A DNA stretch of 64,000 bases, from contig NZ_JAMXMY010000001.1 in the NCBI RefSeq assembly GCF_024055795.1, forward strand, positions 806,001 to 870,000, read 5' to 3'. The notes beneath the pieces are model-generated. The model saw nothing but the letters and a program-made list of their open reading frames with translations, ran no database searches and was not told the DNA's origin. This DNA is from Actinoallomurus purpureus. GTDB taxonomy: Bacteria; Actinomycetota; Actinomycetes; Streptosporangiales; Streptosporangiaceae. The translations under genes and the position numbers were made by a program. Shown in pieces: positions 19,101-26,069 of the stretch (position 1 is its first letter; every line of letters starts with the position of its first letter).

Positions 19101-19156
19101 ACGGTGAAGTGACCGAAGCGCCTGCGCTGTTCGTCGCTCAGAAAGCTGGTGGGCAC
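16139..19156 (-). CDS. tnpA: Tn3-family transposase
   Basis: This 1005-residue transposase performs replicative DDE transposition into a cointegrate. The N-terminus (MPTSFLSDEQRRRFGHFTVD) is the DUF4158-type end-binding region. The C-terminal catalytic domain shows ITSDTHGASEIVFGLFRLMG and QFSPRLADVGSATLYRVD, carrying the Asp residues, and GLMLNIVVLWNTVYFQKII near the Glu. Length is full for the family and the frame is intact. It reads toward the left repeat, convergent with the small HTH gene. Confidence 0.97.
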   Translation of the reverse strand: MPTSFLSDEQRRRFGHFTVDPDEGQLAGSFLLDQTARRRAMAARGPRNRIGWAVQLGTIRYLGTFLENPEQVPAVVVGYVAEQLGLDPGELTGYGAGEARWDHQEQIRKEYGYTKFEFDQWFTLARWMYQRAWIGNERPTLLFDLATKRLVDKKVVLPGVTVLERLVSGTRERAERRLWATLAAAPTTEQAARLQQLVVVPAGKRLSELDRLRRSPRDISAGGVGKALERYESLRAFGGSAWDLDVIPPGRLQALVRFAKAARAQAVSDLAGDRRLATLVAFAAVMPQLAADEAIEVFDLVMGDIIRSSATKMTKQRLRTLKDLDAAAIELRKAWLAICATAADPEGDVRAMLDAMDVGPVHAAADTVKVLAQQPDDGAEQMLAARYNTIARFLPGLLKTFTFEASPAGEPVLDAIDFVKSLKGRRRLIQAWEVPAKVLTSAWRRLVFPPPPMPVGSVEKRALIVASAEALRTALHRHEVFVPGLRKWGDPNARLLKDAAWEAARTRVCEELDLDPKPDKILKAWTDRLDKAHREFADGLAANPNVRIEQQGGRDRIILTSLDRLAEPDSLIDLNKEIEARIPAVDLPEIVLEVNSWVPYLSDFTHVSEANSRMDDLQLSVAAVLTSEATNVGIEPIVHDGVDALNRDRLFWVEQNYIRAQTLSTANARLVDYHMRLPLVQAWGGGELASADGLRFVTPIRTLNSGPNPKYFGTRRRGVTFYNFLSDQFSGLHGILIPGTQRDSFYILDGLLEQETALRPVEITSDTHGASEIVFGLFRLMGYQFSPRLADVGSATLYRVDPDADYGPLNPVTRDKINVKQITTHWDELLRLAGSLHSGTIKASEVLRVLAPGGKPTPTGKAVMELGRLDRSAYLSTYFTDELLRRRVNTQLNRQESRHELARKIFHGQKGELRQSYREGQEDQLGALGLMLNIVVLWNTVYFQKIIAEMRAEGIHVRDEDIARLSPLKFAHINFHGRYSFALPVEVQGGQLRSTAKPEKTTTTV

Positions 19157-19249
19157 TGGCCCGCTCCTTGATCCGTCGGCGTGATTCGCGCGCGACGGTG
19201 CCAGGTGACCTGACGGTGTGTGAGGTGATCCCTGATTTCAGCCCAGAGC

Positions 19250-19272
19250 ATCACCCCATGTGATGGGGTGAT
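19250..19272. repeat. Hairpin upstream of tnpA
   Basis: ATCACCCCA and TGGGGTGAT form a perfect 9-bp stem with a 5-base loop, about 95 bp upstream of the tnpA start. It may be a regulatory operator or terminator-like structure. No T-tract follows. Confidence 0.5.
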
Positions 19273-19440
19273 TGCGGCTACTTGGCGGGCGGCGGACTCC
19301 AGCCAGTGCAGACCAGCTGTCCGCGGGCCGCGCGAGCGTCGGCGAGCACGGCGTCGTACTCGGCACAGACCGGCGAGATCATCGAGACGGTCACGGTGAG
19401 CAGGACCTTTGCCCGGCCTTCGCGGACCTGGTCGATAGCG

Positions 19441-19682
19441 GCCTGCAGATGGGGCTTCTCCGCAGGTTCGTGGTCTACGACCGGCCCAACCGCGAGGCGC
19501 CGTTCAACCCGGACGACGGCTTCCGCTACACCGCCGAGGGGACTCCGGCCTGCGTCCACCCCTACAAGATCGGGCTGGAGCCGGACCGTACGGCACCGGC
19601 CTACGAGCCGGAGCCCCTCGACGACGAGCCGACTACACCGCGGGGGCGAAGTCGATGGCGACGGTTCGCCCGCGGTCGGTGA
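19441..19682 (+). pseudogene. Unidentified coding remnant in transposon
   Basis: The frame reading FVVYDRPNREAPFNPDDGFR and then ACVHPYKIGLEPDRTAP has very strong third-position G/C bias, so it was once a gene. It lacks a credible start, and its end merges with sequence coding on the opposite strand. I do not recognise the family. The adjacent 19278-19440 also shows coding-like bias on the minus strand (LLTVTVSMISPVCAEYDAVL), again without a start. Confidence 0.35.
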
Positions 19683-19706
19683 CACCGATCGACTCGTACT
19701 TGGCAC

Positions 19707-19775
19707 GTTGAGCAGGCGGTAGTACTCCGCGCTCGACTCCCAGCTCATGCCGCCGATCAGCCCGATGGTCAACAT
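19707..19775 (-). pseudogene. Aspartate/glutamate racemase N-terminal fragment
   Basis: ATG at 19775 begins MLTIGLIGGMSWESSAEYYR, the signature N-terminus of the aspartate/glutamate racemase superfamily, behind a good GAAAGGAAGGACC site. Similarity ends after 23 codons, where unrelated sequence is joined. The gene was truncated during assembly of the transposon cargo. Confidence 0.65.
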
Positions 19776-20060
19776 GTCGGTCCTTCCTTTCTCGTTTCTC
19801 CTGCGGGAACTGTGCCGTATCAGGGCCAGGGGGGACGTCAAGCCCACCGGGGACGAGCATGAACACGGTCCATGCAGACGCCAACTGAAGGCACGGATCA
19901 CCGAGGTCGGGGAGCCGTTGGTGGCTGCATGTCATGGCCCGGGTCACGAAATCGGCGCACGATCAGCCGGGCCGGGCCGGGATCCGGTCGGCCGATCGTG
20001 CGCCGGCGAACGCGATGTACACGGAGCGGTGTGTCTGGTGTGCGTCTGGCTCTTGTGCGG

Positions 20061-21632
20061 TCAGCGGGCGGCGAGGGCCTCGGCGGTGACCGCAGGTGTT
20101 GTGTTCTTGGGGCCGCGGAAGACGATGTAGACGAGGAGGGCGCCCATGACGGCGGCGCCTGCCCACATGGATTGCTGCCAGCCGTCGACGAAGGACTGCT
20201 GGGCTGCGTGGAGCAGGTCCTGGGCGTGCGGGCCGGCGTTGCCGGCCGCTTCGACGGCGTTGGCAACGCCGTCGCGCGCGGTGTCCGCGGTTCCTTGGGG
20301 GATGCCGTGCAGCCGGTTGTCGATGGCGCTGCGGTAGCCGTTGGCCAGCAGCGCGCCGAGCAGAGCGACGCCGAGTGCGGTGCCGAACTCGCGGGTGACG
20401 TCGTTCAGGGCAGAGGCCACGCCTTGTTTGGCGCGCGGCAGGGACGCGGTGATGGCGGTGGTGGACGGGGTCATCGACAGGCCCATGCCCAGTCCCATGG
20501 CGAGCAGTCCGGGCAGGATGGACACGTAGCCATCCTTGACGGAGACGAGCAGGGCCATGAGCACGAGACCGAGTCCGGCCAGCGCGATGCCTGCCGCCAT
20601 GGTGGAGCGGGAACCGATGCCCGCGGCGAGCTTGGGGGCCAAGCCGGAGGTGGCCATCATCATGGCGGCCATGGGCATCATGGCGGCCGTGGACAGCAGC
20701 CCGGACCAGCCGAGCACGGCCTGGAAGAACGGGAAGAGGACCACGCCGATGCCCGCCTGGACACCGAAGACCACCAGCAGTGTGATCGAGCCGCCGCTCA
20801 GGCCGTGCTTGCGGAACAGCCGCACGTCCAGCAGTGCGCTGTCGCGGCGGTGCAGCTCCCAGGCCACGAAGCCGATGGCCGCGAGGAGACCGACGGCGAG
20901 GCTGATCAGAGTGACGGGGGCGGTCCAGCCGCGTTCGGGACCTTCTTGCAGGACGAAGATGAGGCCGGTCACGGCGAGGGTGGAGAGCAGCGCGCCGGCG
21001 GTGTCGAAGCGGTGGGCCGAGGTCTCGCGGGAGTTGGGAACCGACTTCGCCGTCATGGCCAGGGCCGCGAGGATCAGGGCTACCGGCAGGGCGAACAGCC
21101 AGCGCCAGGTGGCGACGTCGACGAGGAGGGCGGAGAGGAACATACCCAGGATGCCGCCGCCGCCGGCGACGGTCCATACGCCGATCGCCTTGCCGCGCTG
21201 TTCCTCGGGGAAGGTGGAGGTGATGACGGCAAGGGTGATCGGCATGATCATCGCGGCGCCGATACCGCTGGCGACGCGTGCGGCGATCATCACCTCCGCC
21301 GTCGGGGCCAGGGCCGAGACGACGGTGGCGACGCCGAAGACGCCCAGTCCGGCGAGGAGCATGGGCTTGCGGCCCAGGCGGTCTCCGATTGCGCCGAGCG
21401 GCAGCAGCAGGGCGGCCAGGGCGAGGGTGTAGATGATGATCCACAGGATCGTGTTCTGCGAGGCGCCGAACTCCACGGCCATGTGGGTCTGCGCGACGTT
21501 CAGCCCGAACACCGAGGCGATGACCGACATCAGCGCGAGGGAGACGGCGATCAGGACCGTCCGCAGCTGACGCGCGTCCGGGCTGCCTTCGCCTCTGGCT
21601 GGCGTGGCTTGTGGGGGCTGGGGTGTGCTCAT
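20061..21632 (-). CDS. DHA2-type (EmrB/QacA) multidrug efflux transporter
   Basis: This 523-residue carrier has about 14 transmembrane helices and exports drugs by proton antiport. GAIGDRLGRKPMLLAG is the A-motif, WRWLFALPVALILAALA follows the antiporter region, and the loop GGGGILGMFLSALLVD fits motif C. The ATG at 21632 (MSTPQPPQATPARGEGSPDA) is preferred over the longer open frame. It follows the flavoprotein gene by 109 bp on the same strand and is probably cotranscribed with it from the XRE-controlled divergent promoter. It is cargo of the Tn3 element. Confidence 0.9.
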   Translation of the reverse strand: MSTPQPPQATPARGEGSPDARQLRTVLIAVSLALMSVIASVFGLNVAQTHMAVEFGASQNTILWIIIYTLALAALLLPLGAIGDRLGRKPMLLAGLGVFGVATVVSALAPTAEVMIAARVASGIGAAMIMPITLAVITSTFPEEQRGKAIGVWTVAGGGGILGMFLSALLVDVATWRWLFALPVALILAALAMTAKSVPNSRETSAHRFDTAGALLSTLAVTGLIFVLQEGPERGWTAPVTLISLAVGLLAAIGFVAWELHRRDSALLDVRLFRKHGLSGGSITLLVVFGVQAGIGVVLFPFFQAVLGWSGLLSTAAMMPMAAMMMATSGLAPKLAAGIGSRSTMAAGIALAGLGLVLMALLVSVKDGYVSILPGLLAMGLGMGLSMTPSTTAITASLPRAKQGVASALNDVTREFGTALGVALLGALLANGYRSAIDNRLHGIPQGTADTARDGVANAVEAAGNAGPHAQDLLHAAQQSFVDGWQQSMWAGAAVMGALLVYIVFRGPKNTTPAVTAEALAAR

Positions 21633-21741
21633 GGATTCCTCACAAAATGGGCATGCCGAGCTGACGCCGGGCAGGGCCGGTCGGCGGGTGAACGGGGTGG
21701 GGCGGGTTGGGCGGGCGGTCGGCCGGGGCCCTGAGGGGATG

Positions 21742-22742
21742 TCAGGGGGCGGGTGTCTCACCCTGTGCTGCGGCGAGCGCGGCGTCGGTGTCCGCGGTGG
21801 CCAGCACGGCGTTGATGTGGGCGCCGGCCAGGGCGCCGGCCGCGGCGGAGGCGCCGACCTGGGCGGCAAGGTCGGTGGCGTTGCCGGCCACCCACACGCC
21901 CGGCACCTCGGTGGTGCCGGCCATGCCGGAGGCGAAGCGGCGGCCCATGTTGTCGGGCAGGTCCTCCATGGGCAGCTTCAGCGCGTCCAGGCCCTCGGCG
22001 CGGGCCTGCATCTGTGTGGCGACCGCGAGGACGCGGCGGCCCACGACCTGGCCGCCGGTCAGGCGCAGCCCGGCGAGGGTGCCGTCCTCGTGGTTGACGA
22101 CCTCCTGCACCGGGGTGTCGACGATGGGGATGTTGCGGGCGGCGAAGCGGGCGCGGGTGTCCTCGTCCAGGTGGGTGCCGTGGGTGAAGTAGGTCAGGTC
22201 CTCGGTCAGTTGGCGGAACAGGAGTGCGTGGTGGACGGAGGCCGGGCCGGTGGCGAGGACGCCGATGGGCTGGTCACGGACCTCCCAGCCGTGGCAGTAC
22301 GGGCAGTGCACCACACTGGCTCCCCAGTGTTCGGCGAGGCCGGGCACCTCGGGCAGCACGTCGCGCAGACCCGTGGCCACCAGGAGGCGGCGCGCGGTGA
22401 TGCTGTGGCCGTCGGCCAGCGCGAGGGAAAAACGCAAGTCCCCGTCTGCTGGGGCGGCAGAGGCCACCTCACCGAAGACGATGTGTCCGCCGTACTGGCG
22501 TACCTGCTCCCGGCCCCGCCGAAGGATCTCGCTGGGCGGGGTGCCGTCCAGCACGATGAAGCCGTGCATGGCCGCGGTCGGCGCGTTGCGCGGGGAGCCG
22601 CTGTCGATCAGACGACCGAGCGGCGGGAGCGGGCCAGCATCAACGCACCGTTCAGCCCCGCGGCGCCCCCGCCGATCACCACCGCGTCGACGGTCCCACC
22701 AGGCAGTGCGTCGCTCGCGTATGGAGAAGTCGTCACAGCCAT
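21742..22742 (-). pseudogene. Thioredoxin-reductase-like FAD/NAD(P) oxidoreductase, frameshifted
   Basis: From ATG 22742 the frame reads MAVTTSPYASDALPGG and then VDAVVIGGGAAGLNGALMLA, the FAD-binding GxGxxG, but stops at about 22611. The rest (IDSGSPRNAPTAAMHG onward) continues in another frame to 21742, so one base appears to be missing near 22610-22614. The downstream part keeps HCPYCHGWEVRD, the redox CxxC of thioredoxin-reductase-like dithiol oxidases, and a C-terminal GNATDLAAQVGASAAAGALA. It is either a true frameshift or a sequencing error. Otherwise the gene is well preserved, which favours recent damage or an error. Confidence 0.8.
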
Positions 22743-22830
22743 GTCCTCCTACTCTTTCATCGTGCGTGGCCCCAGACGCTGCGGACCATCTGCACACGAC
22801 GCTAACCCCACATTGCACCGAAGGCATACA

Positions 22831-23436
22831 ATGTTGCCCATGACGCAAGAAAGGGGAGAGCTGGACAGCCTCGTACGCAAACGCATCCGCGCCCTGCGGG
22901 TGGCGCAGGGCTTGTCACTGGAAGAACTGGCCACCCGCTCCCACCTCAGTCAGTCCTCGCTGAGCCGTATCGAAAACGGCCAGCGCCGCCTCGCACTGGA
23001 CCAGCTGGTCACCCTCGCCCGCGCCCTGGACACCACGCTGGACCAGCTCGTGGAGACCGCCACCGACGACGTCATCACCAGCCCGACGGTCGACAGCACC
23101 TACGGGCGGATGCGCTGGACCCTGAAGGCCGACCCCGGCATGAGCGTGGTGCGCCAGCGCCTGACCGACCCCCCGCCCGACAATCCCGCCCGCATGCGCG
23201 CCCACCCGGGGCGCGAGTGGCTCGTCGTACTGTCCGGCACCGCGATCCTCATGCTCGGCCAGCGCCGCTTCCGCATCGAGACCAACCAGGCCGCCGAGTT
23301 CCCCACGATGATGCCGCACGCGATCGGCACCGAGGGCGGACCCTGCGAGATCCTGGGCCTCTTCGACCACAACGCCCGCCGCGGCCACCAGCGCGACGAC
23401 GGCGACGGCAGCGACGCTCAAGGCCCTCCCGAATGA
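22831..23436 (+). CDS. XRE-family regulator with cupin sensor domain
   Basis: This 201-residue protein has an XRE HTH at residues about 15-70 (LSLEELATRSHLSQSSLSRI), followed by a cupin-like beta-barrel (HPGREWLVVLSGTAILMLGQ and MMPHAIGTEGGPCEILGLFD). The ATG at 22831 has GAAGG 8 bp upstream; a second ATG at 22840 is possible. It is divergent from the flavoprotein/efflux genes and 128 bp upstream of the methyltransferase, so it is placed to control the entire cargo in response to a small ligand bound by the cupin. Confidence 0.88.
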   Translation: MLPMTQERGELDSLVRKRIRALRVAQGLSLEELATRSHLSQSSLSRIENGQRRLALDQLVTLARALDTTLDQLVETATDDVITSPTVDSTYGRMRWTLKADPGMSVVRQRLTDPPPDNPARMRAHPGREWLVVLSGTAILMLGQRRFRIETNQAAEFPTMMPHAIGTEGGPCEILGLFDHNARRGHQRDDGDGSDAQGPPE

Positions 23437-23564
23437 CGGCGCGAGCCACACGACGACCTCCGCAGCGGTGCCCTTTTGCGCGTCAGGCAGTACCTACGGC
23501 CATCGTCTTGCGCAAATAGGGAGACAGTACGCCTCTGACGCATGGTCGACCTAGGGTGAAGAGC

Positions 23565-24437
23565 ATGAACCAAGCACACACGCACACCCCCCACCACGGC
23601 GTTTCGCACGGCCACCACCACGAGCAGGACACCAGCGGCCAGGCGGAGATCCTCGACCTGGACGCCGAGGTCCTCGCCGAGCACACCGCCTCCATCACCG
23701 CGTCGCTGCCACTGAAGACCGCCCCCGGCCACATCGTGGACCTCGGCTGCGGCACGGGCACGGGCACCTTCGCTCTCCTCGACCGCTTCCCCGACGCGCA
23801 CGTCACCGCCGTCGACACGTCCGCCGAACACCTTCAGCGCCTGTGCACCAAGGCGTGCACCCGCGGCGTCGAGGAACGCGTACGCACCGTGCAGGCCGAC
23901 CTCGACGACGACGCCTGGCCCGACCTCGGCTCGCCCGACCTGATCTGGGCATCGGCATCGATGCACCACATGGCCCACCCCGAGCGCGCGCTGCGCACCG
24001 TCCACGACACGCTCGCGCCCAACGGCCTGTTCGCCGTCGTCGAACTGGCCGGCCACCCCCGCTTCCTACCCGAGAATGCCCCCACGGACCGGCCCGGCCT
24101 GGAAGAGCGCGTCCACGCCGCAGCCGACCGCCGCCAAGCCGAGCACATGCCCCACCGCGGCGCCGACTGGGGCCCGATGCTGACCGCCGCCGGCTTCACC
24201 GTCGAGGATGAACGCACCATCGCCGTAGACATCGAGGGCGACCGCAGCGAAGCGATCGGCCGCTACGCCCTCGGCGTCCTGCAGCGCATCCGCAGCGTCA
24301 TCGCCGACAGGCTCTCCCCCGAGGACCTCTCCGCGCTCGACCGACTCCTCGACACCACCAGCCCGCACAGCATCCTGCGCCGCGACGACCTGACGGTACG
24401 CACCGAACGCACCGTCTGGGCCGCCCGCCGCGCCTGA
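23565..24437 (+). CDS. Class I SAM-dependent methyltransferase with His-rich N-terminus
   Basis: This 290-residue Rossmann methyltransferase has motif I VDLGCGTGTGTFALLDRFP, followed by VTAVDTSAEHL and PDLIWASASMHHMAHPERAL. The first 25 residues hold nine or so histidines (AHTHTPHHGVSHGHHHEQD), suggesting metal binding. ATG 23565 is preferred to GTG 23556 because GGGTGAAGAGC then serves as ribosome site. It shares direction with the XRE gene. Whether it methylates a thiol, arsenical or other xenobiotic is unknown. Confidence 0.87.
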   Translation: MNQAHTHTPHHGVSHGHHHEQDTSGQAEILDLDAEVLAEHTASITASLPLKTAPGHIVDLGCGTGTGTFALLDRFPDAHVTAVDTSAEHLQRLCTKACTRGVEERVRTVQADLDDDAWPDLGSPDLIWASASMHHMAHPERALRTVHDTLAPNGLFAVVELAGHPRFLPENAPTDRPGLEERVHAAADRRQAEHMPHRGADWGPMLTAAGFTVEDERTIAVDIEGDRSEAIGRYALGVLQRIRSVIADRLSPEDLSALDRLLDTTSPHSILRRDDLTVRTERTVWAARRA

Positions 24438-24511
24438 CCCCCCAATACGGGGTGCCACGTCCGGCGCGGTCACGCGGAACCAGGCCGCCACGTCCGCATG
24501 ACGCAAGGGCA

Positions 24512-24635
24512 TTCTCAGAAATGACCAGATGCGAGAGTTCTGAGAACAGGCTCCGAGCGACCACGTTTCCGCAGGTCGCCATTCGCAAAACTCCTGTCAA
24601 AACCCGGGTGTTCTGCGAAGCACTTCTGAGAGCCT
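24512..24635. promoter_or_regulatory. Probable res site of the Tn3 element
   Basis: Just upstream of tnpR lies a locally AT-richer segment with inverted subsites. TTCTCAGAA...TTCTGAGAA (24512-24546) is a perfect 9-bp dyad, like a crossover subsite I. TTCGCA...TGCGAA (24582-24619) forms a second subsite, and CTTCTGAGAG near 24625 may be part of a third. Spacing and position match resolvase binding sites, which also serve as the tnpR promoter. Confidence 0.7.
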
Positions 24636-24641
24636 GATCTC

Positions 24642-25553
24642 ATGCAGCTGACGCCCGATCAAGCCGCAAATGCGGTAGAACGCCACGACTGCCCCAAGTG
24701 CGAAGTCCCTGCCGGGAGTCCGTGCCGCACCCGCGGCGGCAAGACCGCCACCAAGTACCACACCGCCCGCTTCATCCTCGTGCCCGCGCTCCGCGAAGAA
24801 CTCGAAGTTCTTGTTCCCGAAGACCGCGGCCCGGGACGAACGTGGAAGCCGGGGCCGCCGGTCGAGGAGATGCCCGCCGCTCCGCCGGCCAGGCCCATCC
24901 GGATCGGGTACGCCCGCTGCTCGACCGCAACGCAGGAACTGCAGAGCCAGCTCGACGCGCTCGCCCGCGCCGACTGCAAGAGCGTCTACTCCGAAAAGAT
25001 CAGCACGAGGATCAAAACGCGGCCCGAGCTGGAGAAGGCGCTGAAGCTCGCGTACGACATCAAGGAGGCCGCCCCCGACCAGGAGGTCATCCTCACCGTC
25101 CATGAGCTCAAGCGCCTGGCGCGGAACGCAGCCGAGCTGATGACGCTCTCCGGCCAGCTCCAGGCCGCCGGCGTCCAGCTCGAACTCCTCACCGGACCGC
25201 TCACCGGCATCCACGACCCCAACGGCATGGGCGCCATGTTCTTCGCCGTACTCGCCGCCGCCGCACAGATCGAGCGCAACTACATCCGGGAGAAGACCCT
25301 GGAGGGCCAGGTGTCCGCCGCATCCAAGGGCAACCATGGCGGACGGCCCAAGGTTATCGACGACGACATGCTCACCTTCGCCCAGGCGCTCAAGGACAAG
25401 GGCGTCCCCGTCCCCGAGATCGCCAAGAAGCTCGCCATCAAAAGCGGCAAGAACAAGGACCAGCACCCCTCGGTCGCCTCGGTGTACCGGGCCCTCGCCG
25501 AAGCCGACGAGGGGACGAAAGCTGCCCTTCTCACTGCCCGTCAAAAGATTTGA
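24642..25553 (+). CDS. tnpR: Serine resolvase with N-terminal zinc-finger
   Basis: This 303-residue protein begins with a CPKCEVPAGSPCRT...H motif (C17, C20, C28, H40) of the Cys3His type seen in phage and plasmid DNA-binding proteins. A resolvase catalytic domain follows, with nucleophile Ser94 in IGYARCSTATQELQSQLDAL and the Arg-containing LKRLARNAAELMTL. An HTH tail ends it. It resolves transposition cointegrates at the adjacent res site. Its last codons (LLTARQKI, stop) lie inside the right terminal repeat. Confidence 0.93.
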   Translation: MQLTPDQAANAVERHDCPKCEVPAGSPCRTRGGKTATKYHTARFILVPALREELEVLVPEDRGPGRTWKPGPPVEEMPAAPPARPIRIGYARCSTATQELQSQLDALARADCKSVYSEKISTRIKTRPELEKALKLAYDIKEAAPDQEVILTVHELKRLARNAAELMTLSGQLQAAGVQLELLTGPLTGIHDPNGMGAMFFAVLAAAAQIERNYIREKTLEGQVSAASKGNHGGRPKVIDDDMLTFAQALKDKGVPVPEIAKKLAIKSGKNKDQHPSVASVYRALAEADEGTKAALLTARQKI

Positions 25554-25593
25554 CGGCTGCACCGGTTTTCTGTTCCGTTCCTACTCGGACCCC
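25531..25593 (-). repeat. Right terminal inverted repeat of Tn3 element
   Basis: This is the exact reverse complement of 15773-15835 over 63 bp. It supplies the last eight codons and stop of tnpR. The MerR gene begins 53 bp beyond its outer edge. Confidence 0.95.
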
Positions 25594-25646
25594 ACGCTGA
25601 CGGCACGGGTTCGGCCGGTCCGGCGGCACGCCCTACGCTGGGCGGC

Positions 25647-26069
25647 ATGCCGGAGACCTCATCGGACCTGACGATCGGGCAGGTCGCCGAGCGGACGGGC
25701 CTGAGTGTGCACGCGCTGCGCTTCTACGAGCGCGAGGGCGTCCTGGTCGATCCGGTCCGGCGCGACCCGGGCGGCCGCCGGGTCTACAGCGAGAACGACG
25801 TGGAGTGGCTGACCGTCTGCGTCATCCTGCGCGCCTCGGGGATGCCGCTGCCCGACATCCGCCGCTACACCGAGCTCGTCCGCGAAGGGGACGGCAACGA
25901 GGAGGAGCGCCTCACCCTCCTGCGCCGGCATCGAGAACGCGTGACCGCCCAGATCGGCGACCTCACCCGGTGCCTCGACCTGGTCGATTACAAGGCCGGC
26001 GTGTACGAGGACCTCCTCGCCGAGCGGACCGGTCCGTGCCGGCCCGCGGGCGCGGGACCGGCCGCCTAA
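25647..26069 (+). CDS. MerR-family regulator
   Basis: This 140-residue protein has the N-terminal MerR HTH LTIGQVAERTGLSVHALRFY, the YERxGVL turn, and a dimerising coiled coil with a C-terminal effector tail. It lacks the Cys ligands of metal sensors. Its upstream region is cut by the transposon 53 bp before the ATG. Its 3' end overlaps the convergent GH13 gene by 4 bp. Such regulators often sit beside NmrA or aldo-keto reductase genes, matching the NmrA remnant across the transposon. Confidence 0.9.
   Translation: MPETSSDLTIGQVAERTGLSVHALRFYEREGVLVDPVRRDPGGRRVYSENDVEWLTVCVILRASGMPLPDIRRYTELVREGDGNEEERLTLLRRHRERVTAQIGDLTRCLDLVDYKAGVYEDLLAERTGPCRPAGAGPAA

Larger units (their letters stand above)
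15773..25593. mobile_element. 9.8-kb Tn3-family transposon with resistance-like cargo
   Basis: The element is bounded by inverted repeats identical over 63 bp, starting GGGGTCCGAGTAGG. It contains a full-length Tn3-type tnpA, a serine resolvase with a res site, and cargo genes for a DHA2 efflux pump, a CxxC flavoprotein, an XRE-cupin regulator and a methyltransferase. CACG (or CCACG, if one terminal base is counted as target) occurs on both outer flanks at 15770-15773 and 25593-25596, consistent with a short target duplication from a single insertion. The perfect repeats imply a recent, possibly still mobile element. Confidence 0.92.

Noticed and set aside
16436-19171. Long open frame on the plus strand opposite tnpA
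   Set aside because: It is the exact antisense shadow of a full-length Tn3 transposase. High GC keeps the frame open; no domain or ribosome site supports it.
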